Under the pieces are notes generated by a model, which saw nothing but the letters and a program-made list of their open reading frames with translations, was not told the origin of the DNA and did not search any database. The translations under genes and the position numbers were made by a program. From assembly GCF_016623495.1 (NCBI RefSeq), contig NZ_JAEHHL010000016.1, positions 1 to 64,000 of the forward strand: DNA of 64,000 bases, given 5' to 3'. Shown piece after piece: positions 33,008-41,582 of the stretch. This DNA comes from Thermohalobaculum xanthum (GTDB taxonomy: Bacteria; Pseudomonadota; Alphaproteobacteria; Rhodobacterales; Rhodobacteraceae). Numbering within the stretch: the first letter of the stretch is position 1; each line of letters begins with the position of its first letter.

Positions 33008-33814
33008 TCATACGAAGGGTGCGAGCACCGCGAGAAGCCTGGCATGCACGGTCGGCGAGCCCGCGACGATCCGGCCATCGCCCTGCAGCCCGAGTGGCCC
33101 ACCCGCCCAGTCGGTCATCACCCCGCCCGCCGCCTCGACGATCGGCAGCACCGGCAGGTAATCGAAGGGCTGCAGGCCGTAATCGACCAGGCCGTCGATC
33201 CAGCCGGCCGCGAGCTGGACATAGGAGTAGCAATCCGCCGTCGCGCGCTGGTAGCGCCCCTCGGCCAGCAGCGCGTCGAGCGCCTCGGGTTGGTGGGTGA
33301 GGATGCGCTGCATCTCGTTGATCGCGATGAACACGGCCTCGGGCGCCACGTCGGTGCGCAGGCGCAGCGCGCGGTCCGGGGCGGGTGGCCGGGCAAGCCA
33401 GGCGCCGAGACCCGGGCCGCCCCAGGCCAGCTCGCCCAGCGCCGGGGCATCGACGAGGCCGACCACCGGCGCGCCGCGATGGAGCAGCGCCAGCAGGGTC
33501 CCCCACATCGGATGGCCCGAGATGAAGCTCTTGGTCCCGTCGATTGGGTCGACCAGCCAGAGGAACTCGGCGTCGAGGCGGTCGGTGCCGTATTCCTCGC
33601 CCAGGATGCCATGGCCCGGGAAACGGCGCGTGATCTCGGCCCGGATCGCGGCTTCGGTCTCGCGGTCGGCGACGGTCACGGGGCTCTCGTCTTCCTTCGC
33701 CTCGACCGCGAAGGGGCGCCGGAAGTGGCGCATCGAACTGGAACGTGCCGCGGCGAGCATCGCGCGCGCGTCGGCGGCGAAGGCCGCGCGGTCGGCTTGG
33801 GTCAGTTCGGTCAT
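33008..33814 (-). CDS. hisN: Inositol monophosphatase family protein, probable histidinol-phosphatase
   Basis: 268 aa. The Mg-dependent phosphatase signature is present: GEEYG (metal-binding Glu) near residue 71, DPIDGTKSF near 88 and the second motif FDYLPVLPIVEAAGG near 212. Alphaproteobacterial genes of this type are usually histidinol-phosphatases (HisN), completing histidine synthesis, and this one fits that group by length and motif; an inositol or other sugar-phosphate substrate cannot be ruled out. The ATG at 33814 has GGGAGGAG just upstream. Monocistronic, ending next to the tRNA-Leu. Confidence 0.85.
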   Translation of the reverse strand: MTELTQADRAAFAADARAMLAAARSSSMRHFRRPFAVEAKEDESPVTVADRETEAAIRAEITRRFPGHGILGEEYGTDRLDAEFLWLVDPIDGTKSFISGHPMWGTLLALLHRGAPVVGLVDAPALGELAWGGPGLGAWLARPPAPDRALRLRTDVAPEAVFIAINEMQRILTHQPEALDALLAEGRYQRATADCYSYVQLAAGWIDGLVDYGLQPFDYLPVLPIVEAAGGVMTDWAGGPLGLQGDGRIVAGSPTVHARLLAVLAPFV

Positions 33815-33925
33815 CGCGCCTCCTCCCGGCGGTCGCGGTCCCGGCGCGCCGCACCGTGCAACACTGTGCCGGTCGGCCATCCGCGACAATGCGGATCGCG
33901 GCCCGATGACAGGGCTTGCATGGCC

Positions 33926-33939
33926 TTTCACGCGTGAAA
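33926..33939. promoter_or_regulatory. 14-bp perfect palindrome TTTCACGCGTGAAA
   Basis: The palindrome lies between hisN and the Old Yellow Enzyme gene; the same 14 bases recur at 60345-60358. It looks like a binding site for a dimeric protein. It resembles parS (TTTCACGTGAAA) but with two extra central bases. Confidence 0.4.
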
Positions 33940-34029
33940 CTGACAGCGACTTATTGAAAAATATATGAAATATAATTCAGCGCGAAAAACCCACGCGCCC
34001 CATGACCCGGCGCGCGGCGGCCCGCCGCC

Positions 34030-35100
34030 TCAGATCCGCGCGCGCAGGTATTGCGGCGGATAGCTGGCCGTGTCGCCCAGGCGCTCGGCCGCGTGCCAGG
34101 GCCAGCGCGGATCATGGAGCGCGCCGCGCGCCAGGGCCACCATGTCAGCCTGCCCGGTCGCCAGGATCGTCTCGGCCTGCACCGGGTCAGAGATGCGGCC
34201 GACCGCGATGGTCGCGAGCCCGGTGGCGCGCCGGATCTCGGCAGCAAAGCGGGTCTGGTAGCCGTGCACCGCGTCGATCTTCTGCGCGGGCGAGAGACCG
34301 CCGCTCGAGACATCGATGAAATCGCAGCCCCGCGCCTTGAGCGCCGCGGCGAGCGCGATCGAGCCTTCGAGATCCCACCCGCCCTCGACCCAGTCGGTCG
34401 CCGAGATCCGCATGCCCAGCGGCTTGCCCGCGGGCCAGACCGCGCGCACGGCGTCGAAGATCTCGAGCGGGAAGCGCATGCGGTTCTCGAGGCTGCCGCC
34501 ATAGGCGTCGTCGCGCGCGTTCGACAGCGGCGAGAGGAAGCTGTGCAACAGGTAGCCATGCGCCGCGTGCAGCTCGACCACGTCGAACCCCAGCCGCGCC
34601 GCGCGCTCGGCCGCCTGCACGAAGCCCGCGCGAACGCGTGCCAGCGCCTGGCCGTTCATCGCCTCGGGCGCCGGCCAGCCGGGGCCGAAGGGGATGGCCG
34701 AGGGCGCGATGGCCTGCCAGGCGCCATCCCCTGGCGCCAGGGCCCCGCCCCCCATCCACGGCACGTTAGCCGATGCCTTGCGCCCGGCATGGCCAAGCTG
34801 GATGCCAAGGCGGGCGCTGCCACGCGCGCGGAAGAAGTCGACGATGCGAGCCATCGCCGCCTCGGTCTCGTCCGACCACAGGCCCACGCAGCCCGGGGAG
34901 ATGCGGCCCTCGGGCTCGACGCCCGTGGCCTCGACGACGACGAGCCCGAAGCCCGACACCGCGAACTGGCCCAGGTGCATCAGGTGCCAGTCGGTCATGC
35001 GCCCGTCCTCGGCGCTGTACTGGCACATCGGCGAGACCACGATCCGGTTGGGAAGCTCGAGATCGCCCAGCGCGATCGGCGTGAACAGGTGTGACGGCAT
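34030..35100 (-). CDS. NADH:flavin oxidoreductase, YqjM-type Old Yellow Enzyme
   Basis: 356 aa. An FMN ene-reductase that reduces activated C=C bonds. The YqjM-class marks are seen: SPMCQYSAEDG with the flavin-tuning Cys near residue 25, QLGHAGRK near 103, ELHAAHGYLLHSFLSP with the substrate-binding His pair near 170, and GGSLENRMRFPLEI. The ATG at 35100 is the first giving the normal N-terminus (LFTPIALGDLELPNRIV). Monocistronic. Confidence 0.94.
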   Translation of the reverse strand: MPSHLFTPIALGDLELPNRIVVSPMCQYSAEDGRMTDWHLMHLGQFAVSGFGLVVVEATGVEPEGRISPGCVGLWSDETEAAMARIVDFFRARGSARLGIQLGHAGRKASANVPWMGGGALAPGDGAWQAIAPSAIPFGPGWPAPEAMNGQALARVRAGFVQAAERAARLGFDVVELHAAHGYLLHSFLSPLSNARDDAYGGSLENRMRFPLEIFDAVRAVWPAGKPLGMRISATDWVEGGWDLEGSIALAAALKARGCDFIDVSSGGLSPAQKIDAVHGYQTRFAAEIRRATGLATIAVGRISDPVQAETILATGQADMVALARGALHDPRWPWHAAERLGDTASYPPQYLRARI

Positions 35101-35229
35101 CGGTCTGCCCCATGCGTTTGCGGGAGAGCCGGGCCGGCGAGCGCGGCGCGGCCGGAAGGTGAGCCAGAATCCATTAGCGGATCGGCGCGGGGCGCGCGAG
35201 CGGGATCCGCGCGCGCCGGGTGTGGCCAT

Positions 35230-35262
35230 GCCCGACCCGCCACCGGGCAATGCGGGTCAGGC
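35230..35262 (-). terminator. Hairpin terminator after thiD
   Basis: GACCCGC and GCGGGTC form a perfect 7-bp stem (35234-35240 with 35252-35258), extended by a further 3 bp beyond a mismatch, just past the thiD stop. Confidence 0.55.
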
Positions 35263-35270
35263 GCCCGAAT

Positions 35271-36107
35271 TCAGGTGTCGGGCCAGAGCGCGTGGAAATG
35301 ATGCGTCGGCCCGTGCCCGCACCCGACGTCGAGCCGGTCCGAGGCGGCGATCGCACCGGCCACGTAGTCCTTTGCCGTCCGCGCCGCGGTCTGAAGATCG
35401 AGCCCGCGCGCAAGCAGCGCCGCAAGCGCGGCCGAGAGCGTACAACCGGTGCCATGCGTGTTGCGCGTCTCGTGCCGCGGCCCCTCGAGCCAGACGACGC
35501 CTTCAGCGGTGACGAGCGCATCGGGGCTGGCCGCCGCGGCAAGGTGCCCGCCCTTGACCAACACTGCCCCGGGCCCGCGCGCGAGCAGGCTCGCGGCCTG
35601 CGCCGCCATCGCGTCGCGGTCTGTGGCCTCGGGCTGGTCGAGCAGCGCGGCAAGCTCGGGCAGATTGGGCGTGACCACGGTGGCCAGCGGCAGGAGCCGG
35701 GTGCGCAGGGCCTCCACCGCGTCGGGCGCCAGCAGGCTCGCGCCACCCTTGGCGACCATGACCGGATCGAGCACCACCACCACCGGCGGCGCATGGCGGG
35801 CCAGCGTCTCGGCCACGGCGGTGGCGATCCCCGCGGTCGCGATCATCCCGATCTTGACCGCATCGACCCGGATATCGGCGAAGACCGCGTCGATCTGGGC
35901 CGCGACGAAATCGGGCGGCACGAGGTGCACGCCGCTGACCCCTTGGGTGTTCTGTGCCGTGAGCGCCGTCAGCGCCGCCATGCCGTAGGCGCCGTTGGCC
36001 GAGAACGCCTTGATGTCGGCCTGGATCCCCGCCCCGCCCGAGGGGTCGGAGCCGGCGATGCTCAGGACGTTGGGAATCGTCCGCGTTCCGGGATCTTGCG
36101 CCTTCAT
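35271..36107 (-). CDS. thiD: Hydroxymethylpyrimidine/phosphomethylpyrimidine kinase
   Basis: 278 aa. It phosphorylates HMP and HMP-phosphate for thiamine synthesis. Ribokinase-fold motifs: IAGSDPSGGAGIQADIKAF near residue 16, DPVMVAKGG near 120, and GTGCTLSAALAALLA near 218 with the catalytic Asp region. Start at 36107 with GGGAGGA upstream. A TPP riboswitch lies directly upstream, so it is shut off when thiamine pyrophosphate is plentiful. Confidence 0.96.
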   Translation of the reverse strand: MKAQDPGTRTIPNVLSIAGSDPSGGAGIQADIKAFSANGAYGMAALTALTAQNTQGVSGVHLVPPDFVAAQIDAVFADIRVDAVKIGMIATAGIATAVAETLARHAPPVVVVLDPVMVAKGGASLLAPDAVEALRTRLLPLATVVTPNLPELAALLDQPEATDRDAMAAQAASLLARGPGAVLVKGGHLAAAASPDALVTAEGVVWLEGPRHETRNTHGTGCTLSAALAALLARGLDLQTAARTAKDYVAGAIAASDRLDVGCGHGPTHHFHALWPDT

Positions 36108-36158
36108 CTCGTCCTCCCATGGCGGGGAGGCCGGACCGGCCTGCGACGCGCAGGCGTC
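36108..36158 (-). promoter_or_regulatory. Expression platform of the TPP riboswitch
   Basis: Two perfect short hairpins between aptamer and start codon: CCTGCG-ACG-CGCAGG (36141-36155) and the palindrome AGGCCGGACCGGCCT (36128-36142), which overlap by two bases. They are candidates for the structures that switch on or off with aptamer folding and that hide the thiD ribosome binding site or end transcription. Confidence 0.5.
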
Positions 36159-36247
36159 CGAGCGACTCCCTCCGCCGGCATTATCCGGGTCAGGTTCCAA
36201 GGGTGCGTCTCAGCCCGCGGCCCGGCCGCGAGCGCCCCCGTCTCTCG
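36159..36247 (-). ncRNA. TPP riboswitch (THI element)
   Basis: On the minus strand the conserved aptamer is unmistakable: GGGGGCGC, then CTGAGA, ACCC, GGAACCTGA, and CCGGATAATGCCGGCG, closing with AGGGAG. These match the universally conserved TPP-binding elements; the long P3 arm is GC-rich. Outer P1 bases (CGAG with CTCG) set approximate limits. It senses thiamine pyrophosphate and controls thiD. Confidence 0.97.
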
Positions 36248-36297
36248 ATCCTCGAAGCCATGCCCCAAAGGTGCTGCGATGTCACGCGCGTTCGGGG

Positions 36298-37557
36298 TCA
36301 GCCCCTGCCCTTCCACGGCACCAGCCACCGCTCGGCGACGCGCATCAGGATGTCGATGCCGTAGCCGATCACGCCGATCAGGATGATACCCATGATCACG
36401 ATGTCGGTGAGCTGGAACTTCGAGGCTACCATGATCATCATGCCCGCGCCCTTCTCGGCCGCGACCAGTTCGGCCGCGACGACGGTGCCCCAGCACACCC
36501 CCATTGCGACGCGCGCGCCGGTGAAGATGTCGGGCAGCGAGTTGGGGATGATGACATGGCGCAGCACCTGCCATTTCGAGGCGCCCAGCGAATAGGCCGC
36601 GTGGACCTTCGAGAGGTTCACCCCCGAGACCCCCGAGCGTGCCGCGATGGTCATGATCCAGAGCGCCGCGAGAAACAGCAGGATGATCTTGCCGACCTCG
36701 CCGATCCCGGCCCAGATAATCACCAGCGGGATGAGCGCGAGCGGCGGCACCGGGCGCATGAACTCGACGATCGGGTCGAACCAGCCGCGGAACCAGTCGG
36801 ACAGCCCCATGGCATAGCCCAGCGGGATGCCGATCATCGCGCCGAAGAAGAAGCCCGCGATCACGCGGAACATCGACCAGCCCAGGTGCTGCAGCAGCGT
36901 CGAGTTCTGGTAGCCATGGCCCGCGATCTCGAAGAGCCGGCCCACCACGGCCTCGGGCGAGGGCAGCCAGATCGGCTCCATCTGCCAGCCCTTGTCCGGG
37001 GTGAAGTTGGGCGTGCCGCGTTCCGACAGCGTCACGCTGCCATTGGCGACCTTGACCTTCTGGCCCGGCGCGATCGGCTGGCCGTCGATGGCCACGACCT
37101 TCACGCGCTCGTCGGCCTCGTCGTTGCGGTCGACGCGGACGAGGTCGGAACGCCAGGCGCCGACGGTCAGCACGTCGTTCTTGGCAAAGCCCTCACCCAG
37201 AGCGATCTCGCGCGGGATCACGTCCTCGCCCACCCGGTGGACGCGCACGGCCACGGTGGCGTCGTCGCGCTCGCCATCGGCGCGCTCGGCCGTGTATGAG
37301 AACTCGGTGTCGCCGATGAAGGGGCCCGGCGCGTGGACCGGCACGAGCTTCGAGCCCGTGAACGCGCCCCACAGCACGAAGATTGTCACCACCGAGATGA
37401 CGCTGGCGAGGCGGTCGGCGCGCACTGCGCTCTCGTCGCCGAAGGTGACGGTCTTGAGCGACGTGAAGTCGTGCCGCTCGGTCAGCCGCCGGATACCCAT
37501 GCGGACGACGAGGAAGGCGGCGACGAAGATCGCGACGTAGATCAGCAGGATCAGCAT
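36298..37557 (-). CDS. tauC: Taurine ABC transporter permease
   Basis: 419 aa, inner-membrane part of the taurine importer. The permease EAA loop is present (SLGASKWQVLRHVIIPNSLPDIF), along with the TauC/SsuC-like core (about residues 175-419). An extra N-terminal half carries two transmembrane segments (ILLIYVAIFVAAFLVV, VISVVTIFVLWGAF) bracketing a hydrophilic segment and followed by about 100 charged residues of unknown role; E. coli TauC is about 275 aa. Ten bases after tauB in the same operon. Substrate inferred from the xsc/tpa neighbours. Confidence 0.9.
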   Translation of the reverse strand: MLILLIYVAIFVAAFLVVRMGIRRLTERHDFTSLKTVTFGDESAVRADRLASVISVVTIFVLWGAFTGSKLVPVHAPGPFIGDTEFSYTAERADGERDDATVAVRVHRVGEDVIPREIALGEGFAKNDVLTVGAWRSDLVRVDRNDEADERVKVVAIDGQPIAPGQKVKVANGSVTLSERGTPNFTPDKGWQMEPIWLPSPEAVVGRLFEIAGHGYQNSTLLQHLGWSMFRVIAGFFFGAMIGIPLGYAMGLSDWFRGWFDPIVEFMRPVPPLALIPLVIIWAGIGEVGKIILLFLAALWIMTIAARSGVSGVNLSKVHAAYSLGASKWQVLRHVIIPNSLPDIFTGARVAMGVCWGTVVAAELVAAEKGAGMMIMVASKFQLTDIVIMGIILIGVIGYGIDILMRVAERWLVPWKGRG

Positions 37558-37567
37558 GGCATCCCCC

Positions 37568-38377
37568 TCAGCCCGCGCCCGCCTCGACGCGGCCCATGAT
37601 CTCCTCCTCCATGTCCCAGATCATCGAGAGGATCTCTTCGCGCGTCTCGGCATAGCCTTCGGATTTCTTCACGCTGCGCAGGTCGGCCGAGACGCCGCGC
37701 TCGGCGAATGGCAGGCGGTATTCGCGGTGGATCCGCCCCGGGCGCGGCGCCATGACGATCAGCCGCTCGCCCAGCAGCAGCGCCTCCTCGACCGAGTGGG
37801 TGATCAGGATGATGGTGCGCCCGGTCTCGTTCCAGAGCTTGAGCACGAGGCCCTGCATCTTCTCGCGCGTGAGCGCGTCGAGGGCGCCGAGCGGCTCGTC
37901 CATCAGGATCACGTCGGGCTCGTTGGCGAGGCAGCGCGCCAGCGCCACGCGCTGTTGCATGCCGCCGGAAAGCTCGTAGATCGCCTTTTCCTTGAAGTCG
38001 CGCAGGCCGACGACGTCGAGCAGGTGATCGACGTCGCGCGCCCAGTCGCGCTCGCGCCGGCCCTTCATGCGCGGACCGAAGGCGACGTTGTCGCGCACGC
38101 TCATCCACTCGAAAAGCGCGCCCTGCTGGAAGACCATGCCGCGCTCGGGTCCCGGCCCCGTCACCGGGGTGTCGCCCAGCCGGACCTGCCCCTCGGTCGG
38201 CGCGAGGAACCCCGCGACGATGTTGAGAAGCGTGGTCTTGCCGCAGCCCGAGGGGCCGAGCACCGACAGCAGCTCGCCCGCCTTGAGGTCGATCGAGACA
38301 TTCTTCAGCGCCTGCACGGACGTGCCATTGGGCAGGTCGAAGCGCATCGAGACGTTATCGATGGTGAGATCGCGCAT
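37568..38377 (-). CDS. tauB: Taurine ABC transporter ATP-binding protein
   Basis: 269 aa. Walker A GPSGCGKTT near residue 42, Q loop, signature LSGGMQQRVALARCLA near 142, Walker B VILMDEPLGALDA near 160 and the switch His in THSVEE. It belongs to the nitrate/sulfonate/taurine import ATPase group. ATG at 38377 preceded by a GGGGGG-rich ribosome binding site. Separated from tauA by a strong hairpin, so it is probably expressed at a lower level than the binding protein. Confidence 0.93.
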   Translation of the reverse strand: MRDLTIDNVSMRFDLPNGTSVQALKNVSIDLKAGELLSVLGPSGCGKTTLLNIVAGFLAPTEGQVRLGDTPVTGPGPERGMVFQQGALFEWMSVRDNVAFGPRMKGRRERDWARDVDHLLDVVGLRDFKEKAIYELSGGMQQRVALARCLANEPDVILMDEPLGALDALTREKMQGLVLKLWNETGRTIILITHSVEEALLLGERLIVMAPRPGRIHREYRLPFAERGVSADLRSVKKSEGYAETREEILSMIWDMEEEIMGRVEAGAG

Positions 38378-38400
38378 GCGCCCCCCGGTCCGGTAAGAGG

Positions 38401-38426
38401 GGCCCGGCACCGACCGGTGCCGGGCC
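38401..38426 (-). terminator. Intercistronic hairpin between tauA and tauB
   Basis: GGCCCGGCACCG and its complement make a perfect 12-bp stem with a 2-base loop, 7 bases past the tauA stop. Hairpins here commonly attenuate transcription or protect the upstream mRNA, giving excess binding protein over the other subunits. Confidence 0.7.
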
Positions 38427-38433
38427 GGAGGCG

Positions 38434-39429
38434 TCACATGCCAGCCGCGGCCTTCAGCGGGCCGGTGTTGACGTTGTTGTCGTAGGTGTCGAGCGCCTTG
38501 TCGATCGAGCCGGCCTGCACGAAGACGTCGGCCACGCCCTTCATGAACTCCTGCGCGCCGCCTCCCAGCCACTTCGCGCTGAGCTGGTCCTCGACGTTGG
38601 GGAAGAAGAAGGTCGCGATCGTCGCGCTGGTCGCGTCGACATCCATGCCCGCATCCTTGGCGATGACGGGCAGCATCTCGGCCGTGGCATTGCCGCTGTT
38701 CCACCGGGCATTGGCATCGGCCGTGACGGCAAGGAACTTCGCGACGAGGTCGGGATACTCGGCGACGAATCCGGCCGGCGCCGAGGTCACGTCGAAGACG
38801 AGGATGCCCAGTTCCTCCTTCTCGGCCCCGGTGAGCAGGATGTTGCCGTGCTCCTTCATCCGGCGCAGCGCGCCGCCCCAGCCGCAGGACATGTCGACCG
38901 CGCCCTGGGCGAGCGCCGCCGCGCCGTCGGGCGGCGCCATGTCGACGATCTCCATCGTGCCGATGTCGACGCCGAAATGGCTCATCTGCTTGAGGAAGCC
39001 GTAATGCGCGGCCGTGCCCAGCGGCACAGCGACCTTCTTGCCCTCGAGATCCTTGGCGTTGGCCTTGTCGATCTCGAGCGCCGAGCGCACGACGCAGTTG
39101 TCGTTGTCGGAGTAGCTGACCGCGACATCGACGATCTGCAGGTCCTGGCCGGCGCTGGTCGCGACGACGAAGGGCGGCACGCCCTGGCTGACCGCCAGCT
39201 GCACGTCGCCCGAGGCCATCGCCGCGCTCATCGCGGTGCCGGTGTCGAAGCTCACCCAGTTGACTTTGACGCCCATCGCCTTGTCGTACTCGCCTTGCAC
39301 CTTGGCGTACTGGAACGGCATCGGCCATTCGAGGAAATAGGCCACCGTGATCTCGTCGAGCGCGGCGGCGGGGAGTGCCGGCAGCGCGAGCGAAAGGGCC
39401 GCAACTGTGCCCAGCAGAGCCTTCTTCAT
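38434..39429 (-). CDS. tauA: Taurine-binding periplasmic protein
   Basis: 331 aa. A Sec signal peptide (KKALLGTVAALSLALPALPAAA, cleavage near residue 23) precedes a type II periplasmic binding domain (ITVAYFLEWPMPFQYAKVQG). It delivers taurine to TauBC. The mature sequence fits the TauA/SsuA group (GVPPFVVATSAGQDLQIVDV). First gene of the tauABC unit, with a 216-base gap to xsc containing a terminator. Cys residues (NDNCVVRS, DMSCGWGG) may form a disulfide. Confidence 0.93.
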   Translation of the reverse strand: MKKALLGTVAALSLALPALPAAALDEITVAYFLEWPMPFQYAKVQGEYDKAMGVKVNWVSFDTGTAMSAAMASGDVQLAVSQGVPPFVVATSAGQDLQIVDVAVSYSDNDNCVVRSALEIDKANAKDLEGKKVAVPLGTAAHYGFLKQMSHFGVDIGTMEIVDMAPPDGAAALAQGAVDMSCGWGGALRRMKEHGNILLTGAEKEELGILVFDVTSAPAGFVAEYPDLVAKFLAVTADANARWNSGNATAEMLPVIAKDAGMDVDATSATIATFFFPNVEDQLSAKWLGGGAQEFMKGVADVFVQAGSIDKALDTYDNNVNTGPLKAAAGM

Positions 39430-39593
39430 GCGTGAAACTCCCTGTTCGAGTTGTTATTCGGCCCAGCGAAGACGACTTCTGGTTGCAGGTCAAGCGGCGC
39501 GCTGCCCAGCGGTGCGGCTGCACCGGCAATTCGCCACGATTGGCGCCAAAGCCGCGTCGGCTATGCCGAAAATTCGCGCAACAGGAGGATTAT

Positions 39594-39616
39594 CGGAGAG
39601 GCAATGCGCCTCTCCG
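39594..39616 (-). terminator. Hairpin terminator after xsc
   Basis: CGGAGAGGC and GCCTCTCCG form a perfect 9-bp stem around a 5-base loop, 30 bases after the xsc stop, separating xsc from tauABC. Confidence 0.65.
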
Positions 39617-39645
39617 TGCCGACCGGCGGCGATTTCCCGGTCTTT

Positions 39646-41421
39646 TCAGGCGCCCGTCTGCGGGCGCATGTCGGCGGGGTCGATACCGGCAACCTGCACT
39701 GGCTTCTTCATGGCATCGCGGCGGAAGGGTTCGCCCAGTTCCTGGTTGAGGACGACCTCGATGAAGGTGGTGACGCCGCTCTTCTGGGCCTCGCAGGCGG
39801 TGGTGAGCGCGTCCTTCAGCTCGTCCATCGTGTGCACCTGCACGCCCTTGAGACCGCAGGCCTCGGCGACCTTTGCATAGCTCAGCGTGGGATGCAGTTC
39901 TGTCCCGACGAAGTTGTCGTCGTACCACAGCGTGGTGTTCCGCTTCTCGGCGCCCCACTGGTAATTGCGGAAGACGACCATGGTGATGCCCGGCCATTCC
40001 TCGCGCCCGACCGCAGTCATTTCGTTCATCGAGATGCCGAAAGCGCCGTCGCCGGCGAAACCCACCACCGGCACGTCGGGGCAGCCGATCTTCGCGCCGA
40101 CGATTGCGGGGAAGCCGTAGCCGCAGGGCCCGAAGAGGCCGGGGGCGAGATATTTGCGGCCGGCCTCGAAGGTCGGATAGGCGTTGCCGATCGCGCAGTT
40201 GTTGCCGATGTCGGTAGAGATGATGGCGTCCTTCGGCAGCGCCGACTGGACCGCGCGCCAGGCCATGCGCGGGCTCATCCGGTCGGGCTGGCGGGTCCGG
40301 GCGCGCTCGTTCCAGCTGGTGCCAGGATCGTCGTCCTCGTGATCCATCGAGGCCAGCGTCTGCAGCCAGCGCGAGCGGGTCTGGTGGACCAGCCCGCGCC
40401 GCTCCTCGCGGCCGGTGTCGCCGGCAGAGGGGGAAAGCGCGGCGAGGATCTGGCCCGCCACGCGCTTGGCGTCGCCGCAGATACCGACCGTCACACGCTT
40501 GGTCAGCCCGATCCGGTCGGGGTTGAGGTCGACCTGGATGACCTTGGCCTCGCGCGGCCAGTAGTCGATGCCATAGCCCGGCAGGGTCGAGAACGGGTTG
40601 AGCCGCGTGCCCAGCGCCAGCACCACGTCGGCCTTGGCGATCAGCTCCATCCCCGCCTTCGAGCCGTTGTAACCCAGAGGCCCGGCGAAGAGCGGATGCG
40701 AGCCGGGGAACGCGTCGTTGTGCTGGTAGTTGCAGCAGACCGGCGCATCCAGCCGCTCGGCCAGCGCGGCGCAGTCGGGGATCGCGCCGGCCAGCACCAC
40801 GCCCGCGCCCGACAGGATCACGGGAAACTTCGCGTCCGACAGAAGCTTCGCTGCCTCGGCCACCGCCTGCTCGCCGCCGGCGGGCCGCTCGACGCGAACG
40901 ACTTGCGGCAGTTCGATGTCGATCACCTGGGTCCAGTAGTCGCGCGGCACGTTGATCTGCGCAGGGGCCGAGCCGCGCCAGGATTTCTCGATCACCCGGT
41001 TCAGCACCTCGGCGATCCGCGACGGATCGCGCACCTCTTCCTGGTAGCAGACGCAGTCGGCGAAGAGGCGCATCTGCTCCATTTCCTGGAAGCCGCCCTG
41101 GCCGATGGTCTTGTTCGCCGCCTGTGGCGTGACCAGCAGCATCGGGCTGTGGTTCCAGTAGGCGGTCTTAACCGCGGTGACGAAGTTGGTGATGCCGGGG
41201 CCGTTCTGGGCGATGCACATCGCCATCTTGCCGGTCGCGCGGGTGTAGCCGTCGGCCATGTAGCCGCCGTTGCATTCATGCGCGACGTCCCAGAACGTGA
41301 TCCCGGCGCGGGGGAAGAGGTCCGAGATCGGCATGAAGGCCGAACCGATGATGCCAAAGGCATGCTCGATCCCATGCATCTGCAGGACTTTGACGAAGGC
41401 TTCCTCGGTGGTCATCTTCAT
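39646..41421 (-). CDS. xsc: Sulfoacetaldehyde acetyltransferase
   Basis: 591 aa, a thiamine-diphosphate enzyme converting sulfoacetaldehyde and phosphate to sulfite and acetyl phosphate, the key step of taurine dissimilation. N-terminal ThDP Pyr domain (MTTEEAFVKVLQMHGIEHAFG; HECNGGYMADGYTRATGK), central domain, and C-terminal ThDP-binding GFAGDGAFGISMNE. The IIGSAFMPISDLF and AKVAEACGLKG stretches are typical of Xsc rather than acetolactate synthase. AAGGAT lies 9 bases before the start. Its ThDP need links it to the neighbouring thiD, though that may be coincidence. Confidence 0.95.
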   Translation of the reverse strand: MKMTTEEAFVKVLQMHGIEHAFGIIGSAFMPISDLFPRAGITFWDVAHECNGGYMADGYTRATGKMAMCIAQNGPGITNFVTAVKTAYWNHSPMLLVTPQAANKTIGQGGFQEMEQMRLFADCVCYQEEVRDPSRIAEVLNRVIEKSWRGSAPAQINVPRDYWTQVIDIELPQVVRVERPAGGEQAVAEAAKLLSDAKFPVILSGAGVVLAGAIPDCAALAERLDAPVCCNYQHNDAFPGSHPLFAGPLGYNGSKAGMELIAKADVVLALGTRLNPFSTLPGYGIDYWPREAKVIQVDLNPDRIGLTKRVTVGICGDAKRVAGQILAALSPSAGDTGREERRGLVHQTRSRWLQTLASMDHEDDDPGTSWNERARTRQPDRMSPRMAWRAVQSALPKDAIISTDIGNNCAIGNAYPTFEAGRKYLAPGLFGPCGYGFPAIVGAKIGCPDVPVVGFAGDGAFGISMNEMTAVGREEWPGITMVVFRNYQWGAEKRNTTLWYDDNFVGTELHPTLSYAKVAEACGLKGVQVHTMDELKDALTTACEAQKSGVTTFIEVVLNQELGEPFRRDAMKKPVQVAGIDPADMRPQTGA

Positions 41422-41582
41422 GGCGCACGATCCTTCACTTGCCGCGGCCGCGCATGGGCGCCGGCCCGCCGATATCCGCGATGGAGCCCTGGCTCCGACC
41501 GGGCCGAACCTAGCCGAGCGCCCGCGCGGCCTTTAGCGCCAGTTGGCGGCATTTCCGGGTCCAGCCGGCCCCGGCGCGGAAA

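Noticed and set aside
37568-39529. 653-codon frame covering tauB and the reverse part of tauA
   Set aside because: Only its last 269 codons (from 38377) are TauB; the upstream part is out of frame with the tauA gene.
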